DNA of 46,489 nt from Candidatus Binatia bacterium (GTDB lineage Bacteria > Eisenbacteria > RBG-16-71-46 > SZUA-252): NCBI GenBank assembly GCA_035631035.1, contig DASQJL010000012.1, positions 1 through 46,489 of the forward strand, written 5' to 3'. Shown here in pieces: positions 15,396 through 25,900 of this stretch; position 1 is the stretch's first letter; every line of letters starts with the position of its first letter. A program made the translations under genes and the position numbers. Below the pieces are notes generated by a model. That model worked only from the letters and a program-made list of their open reading frames with translations. It was not told the origin of the DNA and made no database searches.

Positions 15396-17845
15396 GCTTC
15401 CTCTCCTTGTGGTTGGCCGGGCTCTGCCGGTGACGGCGCGGACGCGGCCGGCGCGCTCGAGGACAAGGCTTTCGCAAGCCTCGCCATCCGGTTATCGGAC
15501 CCGTTCTGAGCGAACTGTAGCCGTTTCTCCCGCGTGTTAAGTCCGTGGCGACGCAACACTTCATAGACGCTCCGCTCCGTCATGTCGGCACGGCAGCGGT
15601 CCGTTCCCTGGAGGAGGTCCAGAATCCGCTTCGAGCCCAGGAGCGGCTCGGCGTGGACGATGGCGAGGATGGCCGCCTCCTCTTCGAGGCTCGCCCGCGC
15701 GAACCCGGCCCCGCGGCGGGACGCTTTCATCCCCTCCACGGCGCCCATCGTCTCGACGCGCCGGCGGTAGCGGTAGTACGTCGAGGGTGCCACATGGAGC
15801 CGCTCGCACGCCTCGGCCACCGGCAGCCCCTCGGTCTCGATCAGGCGGAACAGCTCCCGCCGGGTCTCCTCGAGCCGCTCCTCCACCGCGGTCTTCTCCT
15901 TGATCGCGACGAGCGTGATGTCGTCGTTCTGGAGGGCGCCGGCGGTGAACTCGTGGATCTCCTCGCTCAGAGCGTCGGCGAACTCCTGCGGCGTCTTGTG
16001 GCCGTGGCGCTTGATCGCGGTGAGGAGCCGCGCCTCGCCGAACTGCTCCTTGGCCGGGTTCATCGCCTCGGTGATCCCGTCGGTGTAGATCACGAGCATG
16101 TCGTCCTGGCGAAGCGTGAGCTTCTCGACCGAGATGGTCTTCCGGAAGAGGTCCTGGTCGGGGGCGTTGATTCCCACCGGAATTCCCTTGGGCTTGAGGA
16201 AGTACGTGGCGTCCTGGCCGCCGCGATAGAGAATCATGGGATTGTGCCCCGCGCTCGCGTAGGTCACGGCGCGGTTGACCGAGTCGAGCACGACGTAGAA
16301 CATCGTCACGAACATCCCCTTCTTCATGTCCTCGGTCACGAAGCTGTTCATTTTGGACATGACGTCGGAGGCCGACCGGTTCCCGCGCGCCTCCATGCGG
16401 AGCGCCGTGCGGATCATGGTCATGACCAGGGAGCCGGGGACGCCCTTCCCCGAGACGTCGGCCACCACGACGCCGACCGTGCGCTCGTCCACGGCGATGA
16501 AGTCGAAGTAGTCGCCGCCGACCTCCTTGGCCGCGCGGTAGAGGTAGCCCAGCTCGAAGCCCTCGAGCTCGGGGACGCTGCGCGGGAGCAACGTCTGCTG
16601 GATCTCCTGCGCGACCTGCATCTCGCGCTGGATCCGTTCCTGCTCCATGAGGTTGCCCTGCGCGGCGCGGAACTTGGCCGTGACCTCGTTGAAGGCCCGC
16701 GCGATGTCGTCGATCTCCTCGTTCCCGCTCGATCCGATCTCGGTGAGCATCTGCCCCTCGCCGATCGCGCGGACGGTGTCGGAGAGCGCCTGGATCGGCT
16801 TGACGAAGATTCCGATCAGGAGCGCGCTCAGGACGCACCCGGCCAGGAGGGTGAGGAGCGCGACCGTGGCCAGCTCGAAGCGCGCGCGCTGCACCCGCTC
16901 GGTGATGGCGGACTCGCGCAGCGACACCTCGATCCAGCCGACGGGCGCCCGGAGGATCTTGTTCCCCTCGGCCTCCGGCTGGAGCACCGGCTCGTACAGC
17001 GTGCGCGCGTCGCCGTCCCGGATGACCCCCGTCTTGGGAACGCTCCGCCGCGTGAACAGCTCCTCGAACTGGTTGGATCCCCAGACACGCCCGCCGGCGT
17101 CGAGCACGCGGACGGTGCGGTACTCGGGATGCGCCCTCATGGTCGCGCGGATCGACTGGTTCAGCATCGTCTGGTCCGGCGACATCGGCTCGGGACGCGA
17201 CAGAATGCCGAGGGCGGGGTCGGAGAGGCTTCGCGCGCCGCTCCGGGCCTGGGCCACCATCTCGTCGGCGAGCGAAGCGGCCTGCCGGACGTGGACCAGC
17301 GTGAACGCCAGCGTCACGAGGAGGGCGAGCGCGCCGAAGGTCTGCAGCGTGTACTGGAAGCGCAGCGAGCGGCGCGGCCCCTCGATGCCCTTCCGCTTGC
17401 GGACGCGGCGCCGGTCGAGCCGCTTCGCCATGATCAGCGTGTTGCCGTCGTGGCCGTGGCGGTAGCGCACCTCGTCCATCAGCTGGTTCATGATGAAGAC
17501 GCCGAGTCCGCCGCGCTTCCGGTTCTCGACGTACATCTTGAGGTCGGGGCTCTGGACGTTCCGGAGGTCGAACGGGCGCCCCTTGTCGTGGATGGCGATC
17601 GAGAACTCGCGCCCGTTTCCGGTGATCACGACCTCGATCGGCCCCCCCGGAAGATCCTTGTACCCATGCTTGACCACGTTCGTGCACGCCTCGTCCACGG
17701 CGAGCTTCGTGTTCGCGAGGATCTTGTTCGGGATGAGGAGCTTCTCCCCCGTCTCCTCGACGAAGTCGCGGATCTCGGCCAGGTGGCGCTCTTCGGCGGG
17801 CACCTTCAGGCTGAAGCGGCGCGTGGGCTGGATCTTGATGTTCAT
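15392..17845 (-). CDS. Fused RsbW-like kinase, membrane sensor, SpoIIE phosphatase and IS3-type HTH protein
   Basis: 817 residues from ATG 17845, which overlaps the previous stop (ATGA). Domains in order: residues 10-145, HATPase of the anti-sigma kinase type (LAVDEACTNVVKHGY with N56, HDKGRPFD, RGGLGVFIM); a TM helix about 166-187; a periplasmic sensor about 190-320; a TM helix about 325-347; HAMP 348-400; coiled coil 395-425; SpoIIE/PP2C phosphatase 430-650 with metal-binding Asp in GGDYFDF (D445), VADVSGKG (D463), YTDGITEA (D589) and NDDITLV (D641/D642). Residues 655-785 then hold ELFRLIETEGLPVAEACERL, HVAPSTYYRYRRR and GSKRILDLL ... YEVLRRHGLNTREKR, the two HTH modules that precede the catalytic domain in IS3-type OrfB transposases; no DDE domain follows. 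Kinase and phosphatase for the STAS partner thus share one chain. No sigma factor is nearby. Confidence 0.9.
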   Translation of the reverse strand: MNIKIQPTRRFSLKVPAEERHLAEIRDFVEETGEKLLIPNKILANTKLAVDEACTNVVKHGYKDLPGGPIEVVITGNGREFSIAIHDKGRPFDLRNVQSPDLKMYVENRKRGGLGVFIMNQLMDEVRYRHGHDGNTLIMAKRLDRRRVRKRKGIEGPRRSLRFQYTLQTFGALALLVTLAFTLVHVRQAASLADEMVAQARSGARSLSDPALGILSRPEPMSPDQTMLNQSIRATMRAHPEYRTVRVLDAGGRVWGSNQFEELFTRRSVPKTGVIRDGDARTLYEPVLQPEAEGNKILRAPVGWIEVSLRESAITERVQRARFELATVALLTLLAGCVLSALLIGIFVKPIQALSDTVRAIGEGQMLTEIGSSGNEEIDDIARAFNEVTAKFRAAQGNLMEQERIQREMQVAQEIQQTLLPRSVPELEGFELGYLYRAAKEVGGDYFDFIAVDERTVGVVVADVSGKGVPGSLVMTMIRTALRMEARGNRSASDVMSKMNSFVTEDMKKGMFVTMFYVVLDSVNRAVTYASAGHNPMILYRGGQDATYFLKPKGIPVGINAPDQDLFRKTISVEKLTLRQDDMLVIYTDGITEAMNPAKEQFGEARLLTAIKRHGHKTPQEFADALSEEIHEFTAGALQNDDITLVAIKEKTAVEERLEETRRELFRLIETEGLPVAEACERLHVAPSTYYRYRRRVETMGAVEGMKASRRGAGFARASLEEEAAILAIVHAEPLLGSKRILDLLQGTDRCRADMTERSVYEVLRRHGLNTREKRLQFAQNGSDNRMARLAKALSSSAPAASAPSPAEPGQPQGEEA

Positions 17846-19944
17846 CGGCGCGCCTCCGACTTCATCCGGTCGCGGGCTTCGAGGACGTTCTTGCGCGCGT
17901 TCTCGTTCAGCGGGTCGAGCACCAGGATCTGCTCCCAGTTCCGGAGCGCCTCCTGGTAATCCCCCTTGGTGAACGCCTCCATGCCCTGGATGTAGAGCTG
18001 CTTGATGCGCGCGTCCAGCTCGGGCCGGGGCGCGGCGAGGCGGCGGTCCACGCGCTCGCGCCAGGCGCGCGCTTCCGCGCTCGTCGGGTCGGCCGCCAGC
18101 GCCCGCTTCACCGCGCGGGCGGCGTCGTTGTAGCGGCCCTCGTTGAACGCGAGGGAGGCTTCGTGCACCGCGGTCAGCGCTTCGAGGCGCCGCGCGAGCA
18201 CGGAGGCTTCGGCGGCGCTCTTGCCGAAGGAGCCCTCGAGCGACGTCCAGAGCGCGGTGGCGCGCGGGTCCTCGGGGCGGAGCCGAAGGGCGAGCGCGGC
18301 CTCCCCCGCCGACTGGAGGAGCATCCCCCGCGCGCGAAGCGAGTCGGCGCGCGCGACGGCGCGATCGGCCGCCTGGTCCCGGGCCGCGCCGATCCGGCGC
18401 TCGAGGAGCGCCAGGCTGTCGGCCCCGCCGGGCCCGCCGTTCGTGGGCGCGCCGCCGAGCGCGCGCGTGAGCCCCGCCGCCTCCTCGACGTCGCCGCGAT
18501 TCAGCGCCTCGTGCGCGAGGACGGCCAGGGTGTCCGCGAGGAGCCGGCGGCTCGCCGCGTCCAGGTCTTCCTTGGCGCGAAGCGCGATCGCCGCGCGTGC
18601 GGCGTCGGCGCGCGGCCTGAGCGAGGGGTCGCCCGGAAGGTCGCGCGCGAGCACTTCCCAGAGGACGAGCGCGGTCTCCCAGTCGCCCGCCTTCTCGGCC
18701 GCCTGCGCGCGGGCGCGGTCGCCGGCGATCCGCGCCGCGCTCTTCGCGCGGAGCGAATCCTCGGCGGCGCGCGCGTACTCCTGGCGCCGCCGCGTCTCGT
18801 ACTGAGACACCGGCTCGCCCCAGGCGAGCCGGATCCCCAGCTGCTTGGTCATCTCGAATTCGTTCGGCACCATCGAGAGGTCGACGGCATAGCGCCGGTA
18901 CTGGATCCCCACGCCGAACACCGGCCGGCCGCGATCGAAACCCGCCCGCAGGGCGCCGAGACCCGCGCGCGCGTATTCCACGCCCAGGCGCATCCGCGTG
19001 CCCTCGCTTCCGTGGCGCGCGACGTCGAGCGCGGCGCGGAGGGCCCCCGAGCGCCCCAGGCGCCACTCGGGCCCGGCCGCCCCGAGACGGAAGGAGCGGT
19101 CGATGGCCGAGGCGGCGCCGCCCAGGTCCAGCGAGCCCGCCACCACGTTCTCGGCCGTGAATCCGATCTGGCCGCCGCGAAGCCGGGCGGGTCGCCAGGC
19201 CACGCCCAGGTCGAGCGCGGGCGCGGCTGCCGAGACGTCTCCCAAGGACTGGCTCAGCACCTTGAAGGTGACGCCGGCGTACGCCGCGCCGATCGCGCGG
19301 CGCGCGACGCTCGCGGCGAGAGCGGTCTCGGTGTAGCCGAACGTTCCGAGCGGCTGGTTCTGGGCGTCGTAGGCCTCGAGTCCGGAGGTGCCCAGGCGCG
19401 CGACGCCGATCCCCGCGGCGCCGAGGCCGGGAATGGGGTACGAGACGGCCGCCATGTCCCATCCGGTGTCGAACTGCAAGAGCCCGTGCTGAACGAGGAG
19501 CGTGCGCTCGTCCTGCGAGGCGAGCCCGGCCGGGTTCAGGAACACGGCCGTCGGGTCCTGGGCGAGCGCCGTCGTCGCCGAGGGAGCGCCGCTCGTCGGC
19601 CACCCCGCGGGGGAGCTGAGCAGATTCGCGGTTCCGGCGGTCTGGCTCCGGGCCGGCCGCGCCACGAAGGCCACCACCATCATGGCGATCAGGGAGAGCG
19701 CCACGGCGACCGCGCGGACGATCTGCTGATTCTTCCCGCCGTAGAGATCGAAGTGGTGCCGGGAGCGGCGCGCGCGAAGCCGCCGGCAGCGCCGGAACCG
19801 GTACCACGGCGAATGCGCGAGGAGGCGCCGCTTGGAATGGCGGTGGATCCGCGGCACGCGCGCGCGCGCACGGCGCTCCCCGAGCGACCGGAGCCGCCGG
19901 CGGCGGCGGCGGAAGAGACGGATCCGAAGGCGCGGGAGCCTCAT
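17842..19944 (-). CDS. PorV-like outer-membrane barrel with TPR-type C-terminus and Arg-rich N-terminal extension
   Basis: 700 residues from ATG 19944, which overlaps the giant gene's stop (ATGA). The first 70 residues are extraordinarily basic (LRIRLFRRRRRRLR and several later Arg/His runs) and precede a hydrophobic stretch (IVRAVAVALSLIAMMVVAF) ending near ARPARSQ, probably a signal peptide. Then comes a PorV/PorQ (UPF0164)-type barrel: GAPSATTALAQDPTAVFLNP followed by AGLAS, with strands to about residue 390. The C-terminal 300 residues are helical with TPR-like repeats, clearest at the end (QGMEAFTKGDYQEALRNWEQ, VLDPLNENARKNV). PorV proteins shuttle or anchor sorting-domain cargo at the outer membrane. 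Here the immediately upstream coupled gene encodes such a cargo. The Arg-rich segment might be a mis-called start, but no better in-frame start was found. Confidence 0.82.
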   Translation of the reverse strand: MRLPRLRIRLFRRRRRRLRSLGERRARARVPRIHRHSKRRLLAHSPWYRFRRCRRLRARRSRHHFDLYGGKNQQIVRAVAVALSLIAMMVVAFVARPARSQTAGTANLLSSPAGWPTSGAPSATTALAQDPTAVFLNPAGLASQDERTLLVQHGLLQFDTGWDMAAVSYPIPGLGAAGIGVARLGTSGLEAYDAQNQPLGTFGYTETALAASVARRAIGAAYAGVTFKVLSQSLGDVSAAAPALDLGVAWRPARLRGGQIGFTAENVVAGSLDLGGAASAIDRSFRLGAAGPEWRLGRSGALRAALDVARHGSEGTRMRLGVEYARAGLGALRAGFDRGRPVFGVGIQYRRYAVDLSMVPNEFEMTKQLGIRLAWGEPVSQYETRRRQEYARAAEDSLRAKSAARIAGDRARAQAAEKAGDWETALVLWEVLARDLPGDPSLRPRADAARAAIALRAKEDLDAASRRLLADTLAVLAHEALNRGDVEEAAGLTRALGGAPTNGGPGGADSLALLERRIGAARDQAADRAVARADSLRARGMLLQSAGEAALALRLRPEDPRATALWTSLEGSFGKSAAEASVLARRLEALTAVHEASLAFNEGRYNDAARAVKRALAADPTSAEARAWRERVDRRLAAPRPELDARIKQLYIQGMEAFTKGDYQEALRNWEQILVLDPLNENARKNVLEARDRMKSEARR

Positions 19945-22900
19945 CGCAGCACCCCCACCTTGACCGCCTCGTTCACGCCGCCTCCCTCGATCCGCGCGAC
20001 GTAGACGCCCGGCCGCACGGTCTCACCCTTTCCGTTCCTGCCGTCCCACGCCACCTCGTTCAGCCCCGCGGCCCCGCCGGGGCCGCCCGCGGCGAGCGCC
20101 ATCTCCCGAACGAGATCGCCCAGGAGCGTGTAGATCGCGACATGGACCGAGGCGTCGGCGGCGAGCCGGTAGGAGAGCCGCACGTCCTCGCGCCCCGCGC
20201 GGAAGGGATTCGGGTATCCGTGGGGCTTGGCGAAGAGGGTGACCGCGGTCGACGTGATCGGCTCGAACGGAAGGCCGCCCGCGGCGCGCACGGCGACCGG
20301 CGTTTGGGTCAGGTCGTCGCGGACGTCGAGGTCGGAGGGATCGGCGAGCCGGAGCGCGACCGCGCGGGCCGCGGAACCGGGATGGAGCGCCACGTCGACG
20401 CGGAGCGTCACCGGAGGGCCGGTGAGCGCGAGCGGCGACGCCAGCGTGAGCGCGACCTTGCCGGGGCCCGCGCCCGGGGAGCCCTGCGCGAGGATCGAAC
20501 CCTGGTCGTCGCGCAGCGTGATCCGGTCCACGGCAGCCGCCGCGTTCGAGGCGGGCGCGCCGTCCACGAGCACGGTGAACGCCGCGGTGACGAGGTGGGA
20601 CGAGGCCGCCCCTCCCGTCGCCACGAGCGGCGTGAGCTCGAGCGTCCAGAGGCGCACGGGCCCGTCCTCGGGCGCCACCTGCACCGGCGCGCCGCCCGGA
20701 AGCCCGCGGACCTGGAGCGCCGCCACCGGCTCGACCACGCTCAGCTCGCCGGCCGGCGAGACGACGGCGGTGCTCTCGGCCAGACCCCATTCCGTGCCGT
20801 GCACCAGGAGCGCGACGGGATAGGCCTGGCTGGCCAGCGCGGCCGGGAATGCGACCGCGTTGAACGCGAGCGGCGCGGAGGCGCCGGGGGCGAGGGCGAA
20901 AGGCGATCCGGAGGCCGCGGCGGCCGCCGACTCGACCCCGTCGGTGACGAGCAGGGTGGTCGCGGCGGGATCGATCAGGAAGGTCGAGCCGCCGTCGTTC
21001 CGGATGGTTGCGGCGAGGGACATCGTCTGCCCCGCGCGGACGGTGTCGGGGGCGGTCGAGCCCGGTACGTAGGCGAGCCGCGCCGGGGCCTCGACCGCGA
21101 GGGAGCCCGCGTCGAGCGCCTCGTCGCGCGCGCGGCCGTCCTCGGTGCCATGGGCTTCGAGGAGCGCCGGAGCGGCGCCGGGCGCGGCGGTGCTGGTGCC
21201 GAGCGCGGCGGGACCGAACGTGACGACCAGGGAGCCGCGCGCCGGGATGGTGCCCGCGGATGCGGGCGCCAGGCTGGTGAAGACCGGCGCGTCCAGCGTG
21301 AGGCGCGTCGCGGGGCTCAGAACGTAGGGGACGTCACCGGCGTTGGCGACCGTGACCGCGAGGGAGCGGGTCTGCCCCGCGCTGACGCGGGCGGGAACGA
21401 GCGGGCCGCTGACCGCGAGCAGGGCCGGCTCGATCACGTCCACGCTGTCGGGCGCGAGCGGGATGGTGTCGGCGAACGCCTGGCCCGATTCCGTGCCGGA
21501 GAGCGCCAGCGCGGCCGCGTAGCGGCCGAGGGTGGCCCCGGCCGGGATCGCGAGCGAATCGAACGCGAGGTCGGCGGCCGCCGAGCCCGGGACGACCGTG
21601 GCCGCGGCAAGTCCCGTCGTGAGACGCGCGGCGCCACGCGTCAGGACGAGGCGCGTCGCCCCGGGATTCAGCGTGACCGATGCCGTCCCGCTGTTCGTGA
21701 GGCGCGCCGCGGGGGCGAAGGCGCGGCCGCGGAGGTAGCGTGACGGCGCCGTACCCGCGGGCGACGAGGTTAGCGTGGCGCCGGAAATGACTTGGAACCG
21801 CAAAGGACTTTGCGTCGCACCCTGCACCGTCGCCGTGCCGTAGGAGACCGACGCCGCCAGGTCTGCCGCGATCTCCGTCCCGTCCGGAATCCCCGATGAC
21901 GGGACGGCGACGGTCAGCGTCAGGGTCGTGCTCCCGAGGGCTCCGAGGGCCGCGGGAAGGGGCGGCGTCACGCCGGTCACGACGAACGCGGAGGGGGTGA
22001 GCGCCACCGCGTCGATCACGGCCGCCGTCGCCGCAAGGTTGTCCACGCGGTACGTGAGCGCAAGCCCCGCCGAGCCGAGCGGCACGGGATCGGGGGCGGC
22101 CCCCACGGCCGCGACCTGGACTCCCGCCACGTGCACCTGCGCGCCGGCCAGCGAGAGATAGAAGTCGAGGGGGCCGCCGGCCGCGTCGGTGCCGACCGCG
22201 CGGAGCGAGGGCGCGTAGGTCCCGGGAAGGAGGCCCGCCGAAACGGGAGCGCCGGTCATCGCCAGGGTGCGCACGGCGCCGGCGGGGATGGTGACCGCCG
22301 ACGTGAGCGGGACGGAATAGGCGCCCGCGCCCGAGCCGAAGGAGAAGAGCGATCCGGTCCCGAGCGTGACCGATCCCGACGCGGCGGCATTCCGGACGTC
22401 CAGCGCGAAGGAAGCCGTCTGCCCCGGCGCCACGACGGTCGGCGAAAGCGCTCCCGCGAACGCGAGCGAAGGGGGCGGGAGATAGACGACCGCCAGCGAA
22501 TCGCGGGCCGAGCCGAGAACGCTGGCCGCGCGGATCATGCCCGGACCCGCCACGGCCGGGGCCACCAGCACGGCGCGCGCGAGGTCGCCGGCGCCGGTCG
22601 CGATCTGGAGACCCGGTGACGGGGAGGCGTCAGGCGCGACGAGCGAGTCGGCGCTCACGGTGATCAGCGTTCCCGGTGCGGCGGTGTTTCCGTAGGCGTC
22701 GCGCAGCGGCCCGAACGTCACCGTGGTCGTGCTCCGGCCGTCGGCCGTCAGCGTATCGCGGGCGGCCGCGATCGGAATCGCGCCCGACGGCGCCGCCGGA
22801 GCGACAACGACCGGACCCGACGTGAAGGTCGCCCCACCGCCGGCGGCGCGCGCGGTGACCTGGAGCGGTCCCGCCGCGGTGGCCGTGGCGAACGTCACGA

Positions 22901-25900
22901 AGTCGCCCCCGGAGAGCGATCCGAACGCGGGCGCAAACGACACGCCGCCCCCCGTCGAGCCCATCACGATGGTCGCGGTGTCCCCCAGAGCGGGGTTCCC
23001 CGAGGCGTCCAGCGCGCGCACGCGGACGCGCACCGGCGCGCCCGCGGTCCAGGAGGCGGCATCCGGCAGGACGACGAGTGAATCGACGCCGGAGGGGGCG
23101 ATGCTCGCGGCGATGCTCACGGGACCGACGGAGGTCCCGCGCGCGTAGATGAGATCCCCCGCGGGAGCTGCGGTCGGCGCGCGGTAGCGGACCGCGAGCG
23201 AGCCGGCCGCGTCCGTGACGCCGGCCTGCGTCGTGCCGGTGCCGGAAGTCGCGCCCAGCGATTCCAGCGAGCCCGCGGGCGCGGAGCCGAGATAGAAGGT
23301 GAGCGGGGCTCCGGGGACCGGGTTCCCGAAGCGGTCCCGCGCGGTCGCGGTGACGGGCGAGGCCCCGCCCGGTCCCAGGGACAGCGACGAGGGCTGGAGC
23401 AGGAGCGCCGCCGCCGTGTCCGGCAGCGCGGTCGCGCTGAAGAGGACGCTGTCCCCCGCGACCGGAAGCAGGGCCGCGATCCGGTTGTTCGAGACGCCGG
23501 CGACTGTGCCCAGGCGCACGACGTCGCAGCGGGCCTCGCCGCTGGCGCCGGTCACCGCGTCGGAATCTGCGGGCGCTCCGCTCACGACGTCCAGCGAGCC
23601 GCCGCCGGCGCGAACGCGGAACGAGACCACGGCGCCTGGGGCCGGATTGCCGAACGCGTCGCGCACCGTCACGCGGAGCGGCTGCGCGAGCAGACGGTCC
23701 ACGACCGCGGTCTGCCCGTCCCCGCCGCTCGCCGCGAGCGTCGCGGGGGCGGCGGGCGTCACGACCACGTCTCCCGAGGAGGCGATGGGGCCGACGCCCG
23801 AAGCGCTCAGGCGCAGGGTCTCGGCCCGCGTCAATCGGACCCGCAGGGTGACCGTGCCGGAATCGGCCGGCGCGAAGGTGTAGGAGGCGCGATCGTCGGC
23901 CGGATCGTCCACGAGCGATCCCACGGCACCGGGGCCGATGGACCACGAGACCGAATCCGGCAGCGACGACGAGGTGTCCAGCTGAAGGGTGGGCACCGCG
24001 CCGAGCGCGACGTTTCCGAACGCGTCGCGCAACGTGATCGCAAGGTCGAGAGGGCTCCCCGCCGTCACGGTTCCCGCCGCCGCGATCTCGACCGTCGCGG
24101 CCGAGGACGGGGCGACCGACACCGACACGGAATCGGAACGGACCGCATCCGGCGCCGCGCTCCCCAGGACCGTGAGCCGCAGCGTCACCGTCCCCGGCGC
24201 CGAGCCCGCGTTCAGCGTGAAATCCGCGGCGCCCGAGACGTCGGTCACGGCCGCGGCGGGAACGACGCTCCCACCGCCAAGAACCACCGACGCCGCGACG
24301 GTGTCTCCCGGCGCGGCGTTCCCAAACGCGTCGAACACACGCGCGCGAACCGTCGTCGAGCCGCCAGCAGGCAGGGTGCCGGCGCCCGGCGGGTCAGCGG
24401 CGAGCCGGTAGGGCGCGCCGGCCGCCACGACCACGGGACCGTAGCTCGCGGCGTGGGACGAGTCGTCGGTGACGGCGATCGTGAGCGGGGCGGCGAGCGA
24501 CGGCGTGAACGGGACCGTCGCGACGCCGCCGCTCAACGCGACCGTCGCGGGGAGCCCTGTCGCGGCGCCCGTGGTCGCCGCGAGATGCACCGTGTCGGTG
24601 CGTCCGGGCATCGCGTTGCCGAACGCGTCGCGCGCCTCGACCCGAAGCGACTCGGCCGCCCCGGCCGTGAGCGGGCCGGCCGGTCCGCTCAGCACGAGCG
24701 TGTCGAGCGCGCCAGGGACGTAGAGGATCGTGGGAGCCGTCAGCGGCACTCCGCGCGCCGTGACCGAGAGCGCGGCCGGGCCGGTTGCCGTCGCCGTCGC
24801 GGCGTAGGCGATCGCGCCCCCGCTGTCGGTCGCGCCGGCGAGCGGCGCCGCCGCGATCGGAACGCCCGACGAGGAGACCGTGATCGAGTCGCTCGGCACC
24901 AGGGCGAGCGCGTGGCCGCGCCGGTCCCGCAGCGTGACGGTCACGACGCTTCCCGGGGCGCCGACCGGCACCGGAGAGGTGGCGGTCACGGACGAGCTGT
25001 CCGCGCTCACGGCGCCCGGCACGAGGCGCACACTGATCGATCCGGACGCCGTCCCGCGCACCGAGGCGGCCGATAGGACCGCGGTTCCCAGGACGCTCCC
25101 CCCCAGGAGATCGAACGCGATGGCCCCGCCCGCGGCGCGCACCTGAACGCCCGGCGTCACGGGATCGGCGTCGGCGGTCGCGATCGAGCCGAGCGTCGTG
25201 GAGACGGTGTAGGCCTCGCCGTCCTGAACCGGGTTCAAGAACGCGTCGCCCAGACCCGAGGCCGCGATCGAGCGCACGGAGATCCCGTCCGCCGCGACCG
25301 AGTCGGGCGAAGCCGAGAGCGCGATCGATCCCGCCGGCGGTCCGGCGACCAGACGCAGCGCCGCCGCACCGGTCGCGCTTCCCCGTTCCGACACGAGACC
25401 CAGGCCGGCGGCGCCTGCGACGGTTCCGGCACGCACCCGGCCCGACACCGTGCCGTCCGCGGCGACCGTCCACTGGAAACCCGGCGTGCCGGGATCCGCG
25501 TCGGTGATCACGCCCAATCCCGTCCCCGTCGCGGTGAATCGCTCCCCGGCCGCGACCGCGTTTCCGAACGCGTCCCGCACGACTCCCGAGACGACGGTCG
25601 CGGAATCGACCCCCCCGGCAACGAGCGTGTCGGGCAGGGCCGTCAGCGCCAGCGTTCCCGCGGGCGCGGCCGGCGCCGTGAGCACGGCGGATTCGGCGAA
25701 GCCCACGAACGGCGCGACGCCGTTCGCGTCGATGACGCGCATCCGTCCAGGGGCCGTCGTGGCCTGGGTGTCGCGGAATCGCACGTCCGCCGAGTCGCGT
25801 CCCGCCGGAACCACGACCGAGAAGATCGGACTTCCGCCCAGATCTTCGAAGCGCCCCTGCGGACGATCGGTCCAGAGGGTCAGTTCCTCGGGGGCGGAGA

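Noticed and set aside
11319-15509. Open frame of about 1400 codons on the plus strand
   Set aside because: Antisense to the lamin-tail, VWA and STAS genes; low-complexity Arg-rich translation without motifs.
14748-17845. IS3-family insertion sequence remnant
   Set aside because: Only the HTH segments are present, fused in frame to intact signalling domains in two coupled genes. There is no DDE core, inverted repeat or target duplication, so a domesticated domain is the better reading.
15392-19807. Start of the kinase-phosphatase gene far upstream at 19807
   Set aside because: The extra part is an out-of-frame reading of the PorV-like gene. The ATG at 17845 sits in an ATGA overlap and begins the HATPase domain.
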